Of a DNA stretch of 64,000 nt, positions 8,515-18,210 are shown piece after piece (the first letter of the stretch is position 1; every line of letters starts with the position of its first letter). Both the position numbers and the translations under genes were made by a program. Under the pieces are notes generated by a model that worked only from the letters and a program-made list of their open reading frames with translations, was not told where the DNA came from and ran no database searches. Source of the DNA: Methanoculleus sediminis (GTDB lineage: Archaea > Halobacteriota > Methanomicrobia > Methanomicrobiales > Methanoculleaceae); NCBI RefSeq assembly GCF_001017125.1, contig NZ_JXOJ01000002.1:347033-411032 (forward strand). The letters run 5' to 3'.

Positions 8515-10408
8515 CCTCCGGCAGAGCGGACGGCTGCTGCTGGCTGATGCAGTGAATCGCGCCGAAGCCCGCGACCATCGCCGTGCAGTCGATTCCGACG
8601 ACCTCCCGGTCGGGGAAGGCCTGCTGGATCCGGGCTACGGCGATCCTGTCGTTCGGGTGCTTAAAAACCGGCACCAGCACGACGGTGTTTCCTATGTAGA
8701 AGTTCGCGTAACTTGCCGGCAGCCTCTCCGCGCCGCCGACCCTCCCCGGCATCGGAAGGGGGATGACCGTCAGGGGGTTGCCGTTCTGGCCGGTCGATGA
8801 CCGGAGGATCTCGTAGTTCTCCTGCAGGATAGCGTAGTTCTCGTCGTCCTCGTTCTCCTCGAGCACACAGAGGACCGTCGTCGGATTCACGAACCGGGCA
8901 ATATCGTCGACATGGCCGTCGGTGTCGTCGCCGGCGATCCCCTGTTTTAGCCAGATGACATGGCCGGCGCCGAGATAAGCCTCCAGGTACGCCTCGACCT
9001 CCTCCCGGGAGAGGTGCGGGTTCCGGTTGGGGTTCAAGAGGCACGCCTCCGTCGTGATCACCGTGCCGCACCCGTTCACCTCGATCGAACCGCCCTCGAG
9101 GACGATCCCAGGGGTGAAGAGGGGAAGTTCCATCTCGCGGTTCATGGCGAGCGGGATCCGGGTATCTCCCATGAGCTCCGTGTACTTCTCCCCCCAGGCG
9201 TTGAACGTCCAGTTCACCATCGCGAGGTTCCCGGTCCTGCGGTTGACCAGAAACGTCGGTCCGTAGTCCCGGAACCAGACGTCGGCGTAATCGGCGAGAT
9301 GGAACCTGATTCCAGCCGTATCGACGCCTTCCTCCTCGAGCATCGCCTTCACCCGGACACGCATCTTCTCATCGGTGACGAGCAGGTCGACGGTCTCGGA
9401 TCCAAGGAGCGCCGCGATGATCTCGACGTAGATCCCTTCCACCGCCGCAAGGTCGGGGAACGTCTCGCGATCGTGGGGCCAGGAGAGCCAGACGGCGTCG
9501 TGCGGCTCCCACTCCGCAGGCATCCGGTAGCCGGACACCGCAGGGGCCATGCCCGGCGGGAGCCTCCGGGCGAGCAGACCGTAGGTCTCCGGCCGCCGGT
9601 TCCGGAAGAATCCCCAGCCTTCCCGGACGGCCTCGTTCTCCGCGAGGTCGACCTCCACGACGAGGACCTCTTCGTCGGTCTCGCTCGCACGGGCAACGAC
9701 GTTCCCGAACGCGTCGGCGACGAACGAGCTCCCGAAGAACCGGATCTCGCCCTCGTCACCCACCCGGTTGACGGCGGCGACGTGGACGCTGTTTGCGATC
9801 GCGTGTCCCCGCTGCACCGTCTCCCATGCCTCACGCCAGTCGCCCTCGGGCGGCTCTTCCCCGGCAATCCGGCCGATGGCGGTCGGGTAGAAGATGATCT
9901 CCGCACCCGCGAGCGCAACCGCCCTCGCGGCTTCCGGGAACCACTGGTCGTAGCAGATGAGCACGGCGATCCGGCCGTACCGGGTATCGTAGACGCGGTA
10001 GCGGCCTCCGGGCAGAAAATAGGTCTTCTCGTAAAAGAGCGGGTCGTAAGGGACGTGCACCTTCCGGTAGACGGGGAGCAGCCGGCCGTCGGCGTCGATC
10101 ACCACGGCGGTGTTGTAGTGCTCGCCCGATTCGGTCCGCTCGTAGACCGGCACGACGATCACGACACCGTGTTCCCGGGCAAGCGCCGAGAACGCTTCGG
10201 TCGACGGTCCGGGGATCGTCTCGGCGTAACGGGAAGCGTCCGTATCCTCGTACTGCGGGAAGTAGGGGACACGGTAGAGTTCCTGCAGGCAGAGAACCCG
10301 CGCACCTTTCGCGATCGCCGTTCTCGCCATACCGAGGATGCGTTCCAGGTTGCGGTCGGGATCCTCGCTCACCGCCGCCTGGATGAGGCCGATCGTTTGC
10401 GTGCTCAT
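8474..10408 (-). CDS. Fused N-carbamoylputrescine amidase - agmatine deiminase
   Basis: One polypeptide of about 644 residues holds two enzymes of the same pathway. Residues 1-285 are a carbon-nitrogen hydrolase with the Glu43-Lys116-Cys152 triad ([22 protein letters not shown]), most like N-carbamoylputrescine amidase. Residues from about 296 are a peptidyl-arginine-deiminase-fold agmatine deiminase with [33 protein letters not shown] and nucleophile Cys620 in [11 protein letters not shown]. Together they would convert agmatine to N-carbamoylputrescine and then to putrescine, CO2 and ammonia. In most organisms these are separate neighbouring genes. GGAGAG lies 9 nt before ATG 10408, with alternative ATGs at 10417 and 10414. 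Confidence 0.92.
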   Translation of the reverse strand: MSTQTIGLIQAAVSEDPDRNLERILGMARTAIAKGARVLCLQELYRVPYFPQYEDTDASRYAETIPGPSTEAFSALAREHGVVIVVPVYERTESGEHYNTAVVIDADGRLLPVYRKVHVPYDPLFYEKTYFLPGGRYRVYDTRYGRIAVLICYDQWFPEAARAVALAGAEIIFYPTAIGRIAGEEPPEGDWREAWETVQRGHAIANSVHVAAVNRVGDEGEIRFFGSSFVADAFGNVVARASETDEEVLVVEVDLAENEAVREGWGFFRNRRPETYGLLARRLPPGMAPAVSGYRMPAEWEPHDAVWLSWPHDRETFPDLAAVEGIYVEIIAALLGSETVDLLVTDEKMRVRVKAMLEEEGVDTAGIRFHLADYADVWFRDYGPTFLVNRRTGNLAMVNWTFNAWGEKYTELMGDTRIPLAMNREMELPLFTPGIVLEGGSIEVNGCGTVITTEACLLNPNRNPHLSREEVEAYLEAYLGAGHVIWLKQGIAGDDTDGHVDDIARFVNPTTVLCVLEENEDDENYAILQENYEILRSSTGQNGNPLTVIPLPMPGRVGGAERLPASYANFYIGNTVVLVPVFKHPNDRIAVARIQQAFPDREVVGIDCTAMVAGFGAIHCISQQQPSALPEVTCPGEGRASREE

Positions 10409-10445
10409 CTCCATCATCTCTCCGTATCGGTAGGACGCTCCAGCG

Positions 10446-10452
10446 TTTTATA
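10446..10452. promoter_or_regulatory. Shared TATA box of divergent amidase/deiminase and mntP genes
   Basis: TTTTATA is the only AT-rich box in the gap. It lies about 55 nt from the mntP start and 40 nt from the fusion-gene start. Short leaders on both sides would result if it is used in both directions. Confidence 0.4.
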
Positions 10453-10506
10453 TCAACCGCCGGGCCATACCGTTATCCCGCACCGTGCCGAAGATCTCCG
10501 GTAGCA

Positions 10507-11067
10507 ATGGAGTTCGCGACGACTCTCCTCATCGCCGTCGGGCTTGCGATGGATGCATTTGCGGTCTCGATCAGCGGAGGCGCCGGCCTGCGGGAGGAGC
10601 GGCTCCGGTGGGCCGTCATCGCCGGAGCGCTCTTCGGCGGGTTCCAGGCGGGGATGCCGGTGCTCGGGTGGCTCGGGGGGATGGGGCTCGCCTCGTTCAC
10701 CGGGACATACGGCCCCTGGATCGCCTTCCTGCTGCTTGCCCTGATCGGCGGGAAAATGATCGCCGAGGCATTGCGGGGAGACGGCGGGAACGCACCGTTT
10801 GCCGCCGGGAGCGCGGCAACCCTCCTCCTGCTTGCCGTCGCAACGAGCATCGACGCTCTCGCCGTCGGCGTCTCGTTTGCCGTGCTGGACACCCCGATCG
10901 TTTTGCCCGCACTCACGATCGGCATCGTGACCTTCGCCTTCTCCGCCGCCGGCGTGCTTCTCGGGAGTGCGTTCGGCAGGATCATCGGGCGAAAAGCCGG
11001 GATCGTCGGCGGTATAATCCTTGCGGGGATCGGTCTACGGATCCTGCTCGAGCACCTCTTCTTCTGA
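10507..11067 (+). CDS. mntP: Putative manganese efflux pump MntP
   Basis: This 186-residue membrane protein has six hydrophobic helices arranged as two similar halves. Each half carries an acidic motif inside a helix, [14 protein letters not shown] near residue 12 and [14 protein letters not shown] near 112, the hallmark of the MntP (UPF0059) family that exports Mn2+. The length is normal for the family. It sits alone on the plus strand between two minus-strand genes. I see no recognisable metal-responsive leader. Confidence 0.9.
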   Translation: MEFATTLLIAVGLAMDAFAVSISGGAGLREERLRWAVIAGALFGGFQAGMPVLGWLGGMGLASFTGTYGPWIAFLLLALIGGKMIAEALRGDGGNAPFAAGSAATLLLLAVATSIDALAVGVSFAVLDTPIVLPALTIGIVTFAFSAAGVLLGSAFGRIIGRKAGIVGGIILAGIGLRILLEHLFF

Positions 11068-11070
11068 CCC

Positions 11071-11991
11071 TCAGGCGGTTTCGTCCAGGATCCGCCGCAT
11101 CTCGATGACGAGCTCTTTGCTCTCGGAGTCGAGCGCCACGAGCCGGAGATCCTCCGCCGACTTAACTCCGACCCCGAGTTGTGCAGCCCGGGCAATGGTA
11201 TCCATTGCAAATATCCGGCCCCGCATCACCTCCGGCGTCGAGCCGTAGTGCCGGAGGAGCGCGATACCGGCGGCGTCCAGGGCGACCCGGTCGGTGCTCG
11301 CGAGGATGGCGTTCGGGGCGATACGGCTGCCCCGCTCGGGCCCCCCGGTCGAGAACCCCTCCGTCGCGTCCATGACGGCGACGTCGCAGGGAACGAACCG
11401 GTTGATCTCGGCGACCATCCTCCTCTGGTGCGGCGACGAATGCAGCTCCGCCATGTAGTTGTAGCCGTTCCCCGGGTTCCTCGCCGCCACCGCTCCTACC
11501 GTATTCTTCAGGGAGAGGGAGACCAGGCCGCCGAACCGGTGCGTCTTCAGGCAGCAGGTCTGGACCACCGCATCTGCCTCCCGGAAGAGCCGGGCGACCA
11601 GGAACCCGCGCTCCCAGTGAAGATCGTCCGGGGGGATCGCCTCCCACCCCTCCAATGGGAGCGAGTCGAGCACCGCCACCTCCGCACCCATCCGGGCCGC
11701 GACATCGGCGGCACCCCGGTTCTTCAGCACCAGGGCGGTCTCTCCCATCCCGCTCCGCTCGCCGAGCACGATCGACCGGGCACCGGCATCGCGGACCCGT
11801 GCGAGGATCGTCTCCAGCATATCGGGATGCGTCGTCGCGGGGAACGGATCGTCGCTGTTGAAGTTCGCCTTGACCGCAACGGCCTTTCCATCGAGGGAGG
11901 AAAGGCCAATCTCGCGCCAGAGCGCCTCGACGGCATGGGTGCGATCGGATGCATCGATGACGTAGACTTCGGATGCCGCTGGAGATGCCAT
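11071..11991 (-). CDS. DUF362 domain protein
   Basis: The product has about 306 residues and belongs to the DUF362 family, seen here through VKANFNSDDPFPATTHP near the start, CCLKTHRFGGLVSLSLKN in the middle and the late ILASTDRVALDAAGIALL. Function in the family is unsettled; many members are joined to ferredoxin domains, but this one has none. The start is placed at ATG 11991 because a TATA box (TTTTTATAG on the minus strand, 12014-12022) lies almost exactly 26 nt upstream, giving a leaderless mRNA. The longer TTG start at 12012 would precede the start of transcription. Confidence 0.85.
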   Translation of the reverse strand: MASPAASEVYVIDASDRTHAVEALWREIGLSSLDGKAVAVKANFNSDDPFPATTHPDMLETILARVRDAGARSIVLGERSGMGETALVLKNRGAADVAARMGAEVAVLDSLPLEGWEAIPPDDLHWERGFLVARLFREADAVVQTCCLKTHRFGGLVSLSLKNTVGAVAARNPGNGYNYMAELHSSPHQRRMVAEINRFVPCDVAVMDATEGFSTGGPERGSRIAPNAILASTDRVALDAAGIALLRHYGSTPEVMRGRIFAMDTIARAAQLGVGVKSAEDLRLVALDSESKELVIEMRRILDETA

Positions 11992-12013
11992 GCGCGCAGA
12001 GTGCCACGGCAAC

Positions 12014-12022
12014 CTATAAAAA
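12014..12022 (-). promoter_or_regulatory. TATA box for leaderless DUF362 transcript
   Basis: On the minus strand the sequence reads AATTTTTATAGG. Its centre is about 26 nt from ATG 11991, the normal archaeal TATA-to-start-site spacing. Confidence 0.55.
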
Positions 12023-12342
12023 TTCTATGCCGACGGCCCGGATCGTGATAAGACGACCTATTTGCCGGCATTCTAGTTTGCAGGGGAGGGGGATCGCGGC
12101 CGGGGCGGCCGCCGGATCCCGCGGGGATGAGCACGGGGGACCGGCGGCGACGGGGGCCGACGCCGTGGGCGGGCAGATCCCCCGGCCTCATTCGACACGT
12201 ATAAGAGCACCCCAAGCGCAATACGTAGTAAACCTCACGACAATCGTAGAGATCGCGCATCTCGCGTGGAATGCTTCCGGAAGGCACGAAGCCCCGCGCC
12301 CGGTGTCCCTGGAAGAGTTAGAGGTATGAGGCCAGTATAATC
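12023..12342. other. Intergenic region, no gene recognised
   Basis: About 320 bp lie between the divergent DUF362 and zinc-ribbon genes. The first half is GC-rich without structure. A TATA-like CGTATAAG lies at 12197-12204 and CAGTATAATC lies just before ATG 12343. No convincing open frame was found on either strand. Confidence 0.4.
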
Positions 12343-12798
12343 ATGACTTCCAGAATGCATACCCCCCACACCACCTGTCCCAGCTGCCATGAAGAGGTCT
12401 ACCTGGACGAACTCGTGGGCGGGCGCTGCCCCCTCTGCGGGTATTCCCTCGACGAAGACGACGGAACGTGCAGCGAATACGAGGAGACCATAGAGCGCTC
12501 CGACCTTGGGTGGATGATCTTCCAATTTTACGTCTTCAAACGGTTCTGCAGCGAGGGAGCAAACCCGCTCCAGGTCATGCAGATCCTCTCCCGGTACGAG
12601 GAGCTCACCCAGTGCAATCCCGCCGACGCGGAGAAGATGCAGTTCTCTCTGGAAGTTCCGATGAGCCGCTGGGAACGGCTGCTCCCGAAGAGATGCGAAA
12701 AGTGCGGGAGAATATTCTTCCTGGGCGGAAAATCCGTGATCTCGGGAGACCTCGCGTCCCCCGAACACGTAAAAACGTATACCTGCCCGTCCTGCTGA
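12343..12798 (+). CDS. Two-zinc-ribbon protein of unknown function
   Basis: The product has 151 residues. CPSC...CPLC at residues 13-34 and CEKC...CPSC at the C-terminus form two apparent zinc ribbons. They flank a helical middle with GWMIFQFYVFKRFC and an acidic stretch. I do not recognise a named family. The layout suggests a nucleic-acid or protein-binding adaptor. A second Met at residue 5 is an alternative start. The stop codon directly abuts the stop codon of convergent proS, together forming the palindrome TGATCA. Confidence 0.7.
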   Translation: MTSRMHTPHTTCPSCHEEVYLDELVGGRCPLCGYSLDEDDGTCSEYEETIERSDLGWMIFQFYVFKRFCSEGANPLQVMQILSRYEELTQCNPADAEKMQFSLEVPMSRWERLLPKRCEKCGRIFFLGGKSVISGDLASPEHVKTYTCPSC

Positions 12799-14232
12799 TC
12801 AGTAGGTCCGGGCAACCAGGGCGGACGTGCCTTCGCCGCCGCAGGCGACGCACGGGCCGTCCGAGACGGCGATCAGGTCCGACCGGATGTCGGACCCGAT
12901 GATGCTCGCATCCACCGCCGCCTCAATCTTTTCTGCACACTCCTGCGATCCGCACCAGTGAACGACCGCAACCCCGCTCTTCACCGCCTCGGCGGTCTCC
13001 TCGAGCGTGCTGGCCGCGGTTATCCGGTCGGCCATCGCCTGCTTCCCCGCCTGCGAGAGATCTTCCCCGAACCCTGCAAGGACGGAGGTGATCCCTTCGA
13101 CGACGCCCCGGCGGTCGAGCGTGGTCTTTTTGCCCGTGCGGGTGACGGCGACGACCGTGTTCGCGTCGATATCCCGCGGCCCGATCTCGATCCGCAGCGG
13201 GATGCCGCGCATCTCCCAGTGGTAGTATTTCGCGCCCGGACGCATATCCCGCGCATCGAGTTTCACGGCGAACCCGGCGTTCCGGAGTTCCGTCTCAAGC
13301 GCCGTGGCCGCCGCAAGCACCTCGTCGCGCCGCTTCCCAACGATGATCGGCACGATGACGATCTCGACCGGTGCAACCTCCGGCGGCAGCACGAGCCCCT
13401 TATCGTCGCCGTGGATGCCGATCGTGGCCGCAATCGACCGCTCGGAGATCCCGTAGCAGGTCTGGTAGGCGTACTGCTGCTCGCCGTTCGCGTCCTCGTA
13501 GGTGATGGCGTAGGTGCGGGAGAAGTGGTCGCCGAGCATGTGCACCGTCCCTATCTGGAGCGTCTTGCCGTCGGGCATGATGGTATCGACCGCGATGGTG
13601 TAGTCGGCGCCCGGGAACTTGTCCCACTCGGGACGGCGGGATATGATCACCGGGACGCGGAGGCTGTCGTAGAACTCCCGGTAGAGGCCGAGCGCGGTCT
13701 CGACCTGCGCCGCTGCCTCCTCCCGCGTCGCGTGGACGGTGTGCGCCTCCTTAAACGACGTGATCTCCCGGAGACGGATGAGCGGGCGGGTGTGCTTCGT
13801 CTCGTAGCGGAACGTATTGACGATCTGGTAGAGTTTTAAGGGCAGATCCGTGTGCGACCGGATCCAGAGGGCGTACATCGGGTAGATGGCGGTCTCGCTC
13901 GTCGGCCGGAGAGCGAGCGGCACGTCGAGCTCGTTCCTGCCGCCGTGAGTGACCCAGTAAACCTCGTCCTCGAAGCCCTTGATGTGCTCGGCCTCCTTCA
14001 TGAACTCGGTCTTCGGGATGAGGAGCGGAAACATCGTCTCAGCGTGGTCGCGGTCCATCAGGTCCCGGAGTATCCCGTATGCACGCTTCCGGATGCCGAA
14101 CCCGTGGGGATACCAGACGTACAGCCCCTTGACCGGGTAGCGGACGTCCATGATCTCGGCTCGCCAGAGAATCTCATTGTACCACTCGGAAAAGTTCTCT
14201 TTCCGGGGAAGTGCTCCTGTATCTTCTTCCAT
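12799..14232 (-). CDS. proS: Prolyl-tRNA synthetase, archaeal/eukaryotic type
   Basis: This 477-residue class II synthetase charges tRNA-Pro. Motif 1 lies near [13 protein letters not shown]. Motif 2 is at [17 protein letters not shown], with [11 protein letters not shown] before it. Motif 3 is within [20 protein letters not shown]. An anticodon-binding domain ([13 protein letters not shown]) follows, then the short C-terminal zinc-type domain with CGSQEC and CVACGGEG that marks the archaeal/eukaryotic form without the bacterial editing insert. It appears to be transcribed alone. Confidence 0.95.
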   Translation of the reverse strand: MEEDTGALPRKENFSEWYNEILWRAEIMDVRYPVKGLYVWYPHGFGIRKRAYGILRDLMDRDHAETMFPLLIPKTEFMKEAEHIKGFEDEVYWVTHGGRNELDVPLALRPTSETAIYPMYALWIRSHTDLPLKLYQIVNTFRYETKHTRPLIRLREITSFKEAHTVHATREEAAAQVETALGLYREFYDSLRVPVIISRRPEWDKFPGADYTIAVDTIMPDGKTLQIGTVHMLGDHFSRTYAITYEDANGEQQYAYQTCYGISERSIAATIGIHGDDKGLVLPPEVAPVEIVIVPIIVGKRRDEVLAAATALETELRNAGFAVKLDARDMRPGAKYYHWEMRGIPLRIEIGPRDIDANTVVAVTRTGKKTTLDRRGVVEGITSVLAGFGEDLSQAGKQAMADRITAASTLEETAEAVKSGVAVVHWCGSQECAEKIEAAVDASIIGSDIRSDLIAVSDGPCVACGGEGTSALVARTY

Positions 14233-14268
14233 CCGTCTCGTACCTCAAAAATTATTGATCTGCCTCTC

Positions 14269-14835
14269 TTAAGCTACCATACTTAGGATTGCCGGCGTAA
14301 TAAATGCCTCTACGACCGCGGCAACCGCGAGGAGCGGGACGACCAGCCGGAGAAAGAGCCGGGCGAGAGACAGGGCTTCTGCGGCGGCATCGCCCGTGCC
14401 GTGCCATTCGGCGATGAGTTCCCGCCCGAGGAGGAGGCCGAGGCCCCCCGCGATGAGGAAGGCGGGGATCTCGAAGATGCCGTGGGGGACGAGCGCCGCC
14501 GCAATGAAGAGCATACCCTGCTGCTGCCGCACGAGTTCCGTCAACGCACCGATCAACAGTCCGTTGACCGAGAGAATCAGCATCGTGACCACGCCGAGGG
14601 AGGCTCCCCCGAGGAAGAGGAGGAGGCAGGTGGCCAGGTTGTTCAGGAAGAGTTTCCCCGCAAGGACGGGCGGGGAATCGGAGAGGAGCTGGCTCACCAC
14701 CTGCTCGTTGAAGAGAGTCGCGGCCTGTGCACCTACGCCCGGGTCGCGAGCCACGGCAACAACGCCGATGCCGATCGAGACGGCGAAGAAGACGGCCGCG
14801 AAGATCGTGGCCCGGGCAAACGAGGGTTCAGACAT
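14269..14835 (-). CDS. SpoIIM-like (stage II sporulation protein M family) membrane protein
   Basis: The 188-residue protein has five or so hydrophobic helices and the family core NNLATCLLLFLGG, LSVNGLLIGAL and PHGIFEIPAFLIAGG. Archaeal members are common near DUF63 genes; their function is not known and is not sporulation. The start overlaps the end of the upstream DUF63 gene by 8 bp, so the two are co-transcribed. Confidence 0.85.
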   Translation of the reverse strand: MSEPSFARATIFAAVFFAVSIGIGVVAVARDPGVGAQAATLFNEQVVSQLLSDSPPVLAGKLFLNNLATCLLLFLGGASLGVVTMLILSVNGLLIGALTELVRQQQGMLFIAAALVPHGIFEIPAFLIAGGLGLLLGRELIAEWHGTGDAAAEALSLARLFLRLVVPLLAVAAVVEAFITPAILSMVA

Positions 14836-15673
14836 AGAGCACCATCCGGGCGAGATCGCGTATCCCCGGCGCCATACCGACGACGATCATGGCGAGCAGG
14901 ATGAGGTGCCAGAGGCCGGAGTCGCCCTCACGCCGGTACATCTCGAGGACGTAGACGGCGGGGACGAGCACCGCAACCTTCAGCAGGAACATCGAGAAGG
15001 CGGTTCCGGTCGCATCTATCAGGGCCGCACCCACGACGTGCTGCTCGACGTAGTGGACGGGATGAATGTCGATCCCGTAACTCGTGGCGCTCGCGTCCAG
15101 CATGTGGCCGAAGATGAGGAGTTTGTAAAGGATGTTCGAGGCGTAGTCCCACTTCAGCACGTAAACGAGAAACGCCCAGAGGGCGAGCGACGTAACAGAG
15201 GCAAGCACCAGGATGACGGCGAGGACGTCGAGCGCGATCGTCGCTTCAGTAAGACCGAACCAGACGAGCGCTGAAGCGGCCACGAGACAGGCGGCGACCC
15301 CGACGCTCCCGTAGAAGCGGCTGTAGCGGGCGACGAGTCCGGCGTTCTCCGCGAGTTTCCCGGCAAAGAGAGCGATCGCCGCAACCGCAAAGATCGTAAA
15401 GAAGATCAGGGGCGTGATCAGGAGAAACCGGAGATCGGAGGTGATCATCCCGGTATCCTCGACGACCCGGAGAAGCCCCCCGAGGACGACGAAGGGCAGG
15501 GTCGCAAGCACCAGCTCGTCATCGACGGCAATCCGATACCGTCGGAGTCCCCGATAGACGAGATAGACCGCTGCGATGAGGATCAGGGCGTAGGTCAACG
15601 TATCGACGAGCGTATACGCTTCGCCGTAACGGATTGGATCGATGTAGTATTTGTAGAGGAACTCCCTAATCAT
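14828..15673 (-). CDS. DUF63 family membrane protein
   Basis: The 281-residue integral membrane protein has about eight hydrophobic segments. It shows DF63-type features: an N-terminal IREFLYKYYIDPIRYG, VVLGGLLRVVEDTG, and a late GHMLDASATSYGIDIHP with conserved His and Asp in the membrane region. It is typical of euryarchaea and often linked to SpoIIM-like genes, as here. The function is unknown; intramembrane His/Asp residues hint at metal binding. Its start codon is only 11 bp from that of egsA on the other strand. Confidence 0.85.
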   Translation of the reverse strand: MIREFLYKYYIDPIRYGEAYTLVDTLTYALILIAAVYLVYRGLRRYRIAVDDELVLATLPFVVLGGLLRVVEDTGMITSDLRFLLITPLIFFTIFAVAAIALFAGKLAENAGLVARYSRFYGSVGVAACLVAASALVWFGLTEATIALDVLAVILVLASVTSLALWAFLVYVLKWDYASNILYKLLIFGHMLDASATSYGIDIHPVHYVEQHVVGAALIDATGTAFSMFLLKVAVLVPAVYVLEMYRREGDSGLWHLILLAMIVVGMAPGIRDLARMVLYV

Positions 15674-15711
15674 TGTTGATCTAAATGAGCGCAGACCGCA
15701 TAAACCTACTC
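15674..15711. promoter_or_regulatory. Interlocked divergent promoters of DUF63 and egsA
   Basis: Only 11 bp separate the two start codons. A minus-strand GGTTTATGC (complement of about 15700-15711) lies inside the egsA coding region, about 26 nt ahead of a DUF63 start site. A weaker AT-rich GTATTTGTA (about 15645) inside DUF63 could serve egsA. Each promoter therefore appears to lie in the other gene. Confidence 0.35.
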
Positions 15712-16767
15712 AGAACCAAGGTCTTCGACAAGTCGAAATGGATGCAGCTCCCCCGTGACGTCGTCATCGGCCACGATGTCATCGAGCAGATCCCGGCTGT
15801 CTGCGAAGACCTTGCCCTCGGCGACTCTGTGCTCATCGTATCGGGTGGTCAAACAAGGGACATCGCCGGGAAAAAGGTCGAGGCGCTCCTTGCCGGCTCC
15901 TACGACGTCGCGACGTTCGCCGCGAACGATGGCGATCCTCTCGAGACGATCCGGAAAGCCGAGGCGGCGGCGGCAGAGGCGGGGTTCGTCATCGGCGTCG
16001 GCGGGGGCCGGGTCATCGACACGGCGAAGATCGCCTCCTACAACACCGACCGCCACTTCATCAGCGTTCCCACCGCCGCATCGCACGACGGGATCGCCTC
16101 GTCGCGTGCCTCGGTGCCGACCGCCGAGGGGAACGTCTCGCTCGCGGCCGAACCCCCCATCGCCGTCGTGGCCGACACCGCCGTCATCGCGTCGGCACCC
16201 CACCGGCTGCTGGCGTCCGGGTGTGCGGACATCATCGCGAACTACACCGCAATCCTCGACTGGGAACTCTCCCACCGTCTCCGGGGCGAACCGCTCTCGG
16301 AGTACGCGCTGACGCTCTCCCGGATGACCGCCGAGATCCTCTTTAAGAACGCAGACCTCATCAAACCCCACTCCGAGGAGAGCGCCTGGCTGGTGACGAA
16401 AGCGCTGGTCTCTTCAGGTGTCGCGATGAGTATCGCGGGGTCGTCCCGGCCCGGGAGCGGCGGCGAGCACAAGTTCTCCCACGCTCTGGAGAAACTCGCG
16501 CCGGGGAAGGGGCTCCACGGGGAGAAGTGCGGGATCGGGGCGATCATCACGATGTACCTCCACGGTGGGGACTGGGAGGGGATCCGGGACTCGCTAAAGA
16601 AGATCGGCGCACCGACCACCCCCGCCGGGATCGGTGTCGACGACGAGACGGCCGTTGCGGCGCTGCTCGCCGCGAGGACAATCCGGCCGGAACGGTTCAC
16701 CATACTGGATATGGGATTGACCGAGGAGTCGGCGCGGGATCTGGTGAAGATGCTCTACCGGGAGTGA
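15685..16767 (+). CDS. egsA: sn-glycerol-1-phosphate dehydrogenase
   Basis: The 360-residue NAD(P)+-dependent enzyme reduces dihydroxyacetone phosphate to sn-glycerol-1-phosphate, which sets the stereochemistry of archaeal lipids. Visible features are the dinucleotide-binding GVGGGRVIDTAK (near 112), TAASHDGIASSRAS containing the Zn-ligand Asp, and the late His ligands in GGEHKFSHAL and GLHGEKCGIG. The length and order match archaeal EgsA. UPF0179 follows after 6 bp and is probably in the same operon. Confidence 0.95.
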   Translation: MSADRINLLRTKVFDKSKWMQLPRDVVIGHDVIEQIPAVCEDLALGDSVLIVSGGQTRDIAGKKVEALLAGSYDVATFAANDGDPLETIRKAEAAAAEAGFVIGVGGGRVIDTAKIASYNTDRHFISVPTAASHDGIASSRASVPTAEGNVSLAAEPPIAVVADTAVIASAPHRLLASGCADIIANYTAILDWELSHRLRGEPLSEYALTLSRMTAEILFKNADLIKPHSEESAWLVTKALVSSGVAMSIAGSSRPGSGGEHKFSHALEKLAPGKGLHGEKCGIGAIITMYLHGGDWEGIRDSLKKIGAPTTPAGIGVDDETAVAALLAARTIRPERFTILDMGLTEESARDLVKMLYRE

Positions 16768-16773
16768 GGAGAG

Positions 16774-17226
16774 ATGGTGAAAGGGAAGACCAAAGTGACG
16801 CTGATCGGCGCCGCGCTCGCGAAGCCGGGGCTCGATTTCGTCTACGAAGGCAACTCATGCCCGGAGTGTGAAACCTGCAAGGTCCGCAAGACCTGCCACA
16901 ACCTGCAGCCGGGCAGGAGGTACCGCGTCGCTACCGTCCGCACGAATACCCGGCACGACTGCCCGGTTCACCACGAGGCGGTGATTGCAGTCGACGTCGT
17001 GGAAGCGCCGCTCGTCGCCCTGATCGGTGCCGACATGGCGATCGCGAACTCGAAAGTCAGCTACGAGTTCTCCTGCCCGAAGATCGAGTGCCGGAGTTAC
17101 CGTCTCTGCCGTCCCGACGGCATCATCGAGGGGGAGAAGTACATCGTCGAGGAGGTTCTCGGCAACGCTCCCGACGTCTGCGAGCGCGGCCGGGCGCTGA
17201 AACTCGTGGAACTCCGGCCGGTGTGA
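16774..17226 (+). CDS. UPF0179 family protein
   Basis: The 150-residue archaeal conserved protein has a Cys-rich N-terminal part (CPECETCKVRKTC, then HDCPVHHE) and a second cluster CPKIECRSYRLC. This suggests a structural metal site, zinc or iron-sulfur. The family function is not known. It directly follows egsA with GAGGAGAG as ribosome-binding site, so the pair is likely co-expressed. The 3' end faces the convergent ADP-ribosylglycohydrolase across 44 bp. Confidence 0.85.
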   Translation: MVKGKTKVTLIGAALAKPGLDFVYEGNSCPECETCKVRKTCHNLQPGRRYRVATVRTNTRHDCPVHHEAVIAVDVVEAPLVALIGADMAIANSKVSYEFSCPKIECRSYRLCRPDGIIEGEKYIVEEVLGNAPDVCERGRALKLVELRPV

Positions 17227-17270
17227 GGCCGGCGCATCGGCCTTCCCCACGGAGCAGTCTCACTATTCTT

Positions 17271-18134
17271 TTACGCCCGGCTCACCCCTGCGAGCCTGCG
17301 GGCGAGATCGATGATCTCCTCCCGGTCGCGGAGCGCGGCGAGCCACGACGAGGGGATCGCCTCGAACCCGTACCGCGCTCCGGCGAGCCCGCCGACGATC
17401 GCGCCGACGGTATCGGCGTCGCCCCCGAGGTTGACCGCCGCGACCACCGCTTCGCGGAAGGAGACGGCATCCATGAAGACCCTGACGGCGCAGTGGGTGC
17501 AGAGGACGGCGTCGAGCGAGGGGTCCGGCGGATACGCCCGGTAGTCCTCGAGGAACCCGCGGAGTTCCGGGTCCTCGCAGGCGGCAAGCGCCCGGCCGAA
17601 GGCTACGGGAGCCTCTTCCCCCCGGCACATCCCGCTGACCATCCGGTTGACGAACGCCGAGGCTTCGCCGGCGGCGGGATCGAAGTGCGTGACGCGGGAC
17701 GCGGCGAGGCTCGCCTCCCGCACCTCCCCGGGCGGGTAGAAGATCCCGACCGGGATGCCGCGCATGACGCTCCCGTTACTCCGGCTCCCGCCCCGCGCCT
17801 CGTGCGTCATCCCTGCGGCGATGGTGGGCGCGACGCCCCCTTCGATGAGATCGAGGACGGTACGGGACGTCGGCCCGAAGAACTCCGGGCGGGCACGGTA
17901 GACCCGAACCAGACGGCGAGCGAAGTCTTCCGGGTCGAGCCCCCCGCACTCGAGAAGGGTCTGCGCCAGGGCTGACGCCTGCAGGGTGTCGTCGGTGTAC
18001 TGGCCGATAGCGACGTCGTGAATCCCGCCTCCCACCATCTCCGTTACGGCCAACGGAGCCGGCGGAAGGCCTTCCAGGGGCGCGCCCAGAGCATCGCCGA
18101 TTGCAAGCCCTACGAGCGCTCCGACCGCCCGCAT
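17271..18134 (-). CDS. ADP-ribosylglycohydrolase family protein
   Basis: The product has about 287 residues with the family's Mg2+-binding motifs in order: GLAIGDALGAPLEG, QYTDDT, SRSNGSVMRGIPVG and GGDADTVGAIVGGLAGARYG. These enzymes cleave ADP-ribose from proteins, dinitrogenase reductase or related molecules; the target here is unknown. ATG 18134 is preferred over 18143 because the minus-strand TATA (18161-18170) would place the start of transcription at about 18140, giving a nearly leaderless mRNA. It is a single gene with no partner transferase seen. Confidence 0.88.
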   Translation of the reverse strand: MRAVGALVGLAIGDALGAPLEGLPPAPLAVTEMVGGGIHDVAIGQYTDDTLQASALAQTLLECGGLDPEDFARRLVRVYRARPEFFGPTSRTVLDLIEGGVAPTIAAGMTHEARGGSRSNGSVMRGIPVGIFYPPGEVREASLAASRVTHFDPAAGEASAFVNRMVSGMCRGEEAPVAFGRALAACEDPELRGFLEDYRAYPPDPSLDAVLCTHCAVRVFMDAVSFREAVVAAVNLGGDADTVGAIVGGLAGARYGFEAIPSSWLAALRDREEIIDLARRLAGVSRA

Positions 18135-18160
18135 CTTGTGCATATAAAAAGATCACCAAC

Positions 18161-18171
18161 AAATTATATCT
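18161..18171. promoter_or_regulatory. Bidirectional TATA region between ADP-ribosylglycohydrolase and UPF0058
   Basis: AAATTATATCT reads as a TATA box on both strands. Distances fit a nearly leaderless minus-strand mRNA and a plus-strand leader of about 20 nt carrying GGTGAT before GTG 18211. Confidence 0.5.
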
Positions 18172-18210
18172 ACCCGCGGACAGTAGTATTCTTCGAGGAA
18201 AGGTGATATC

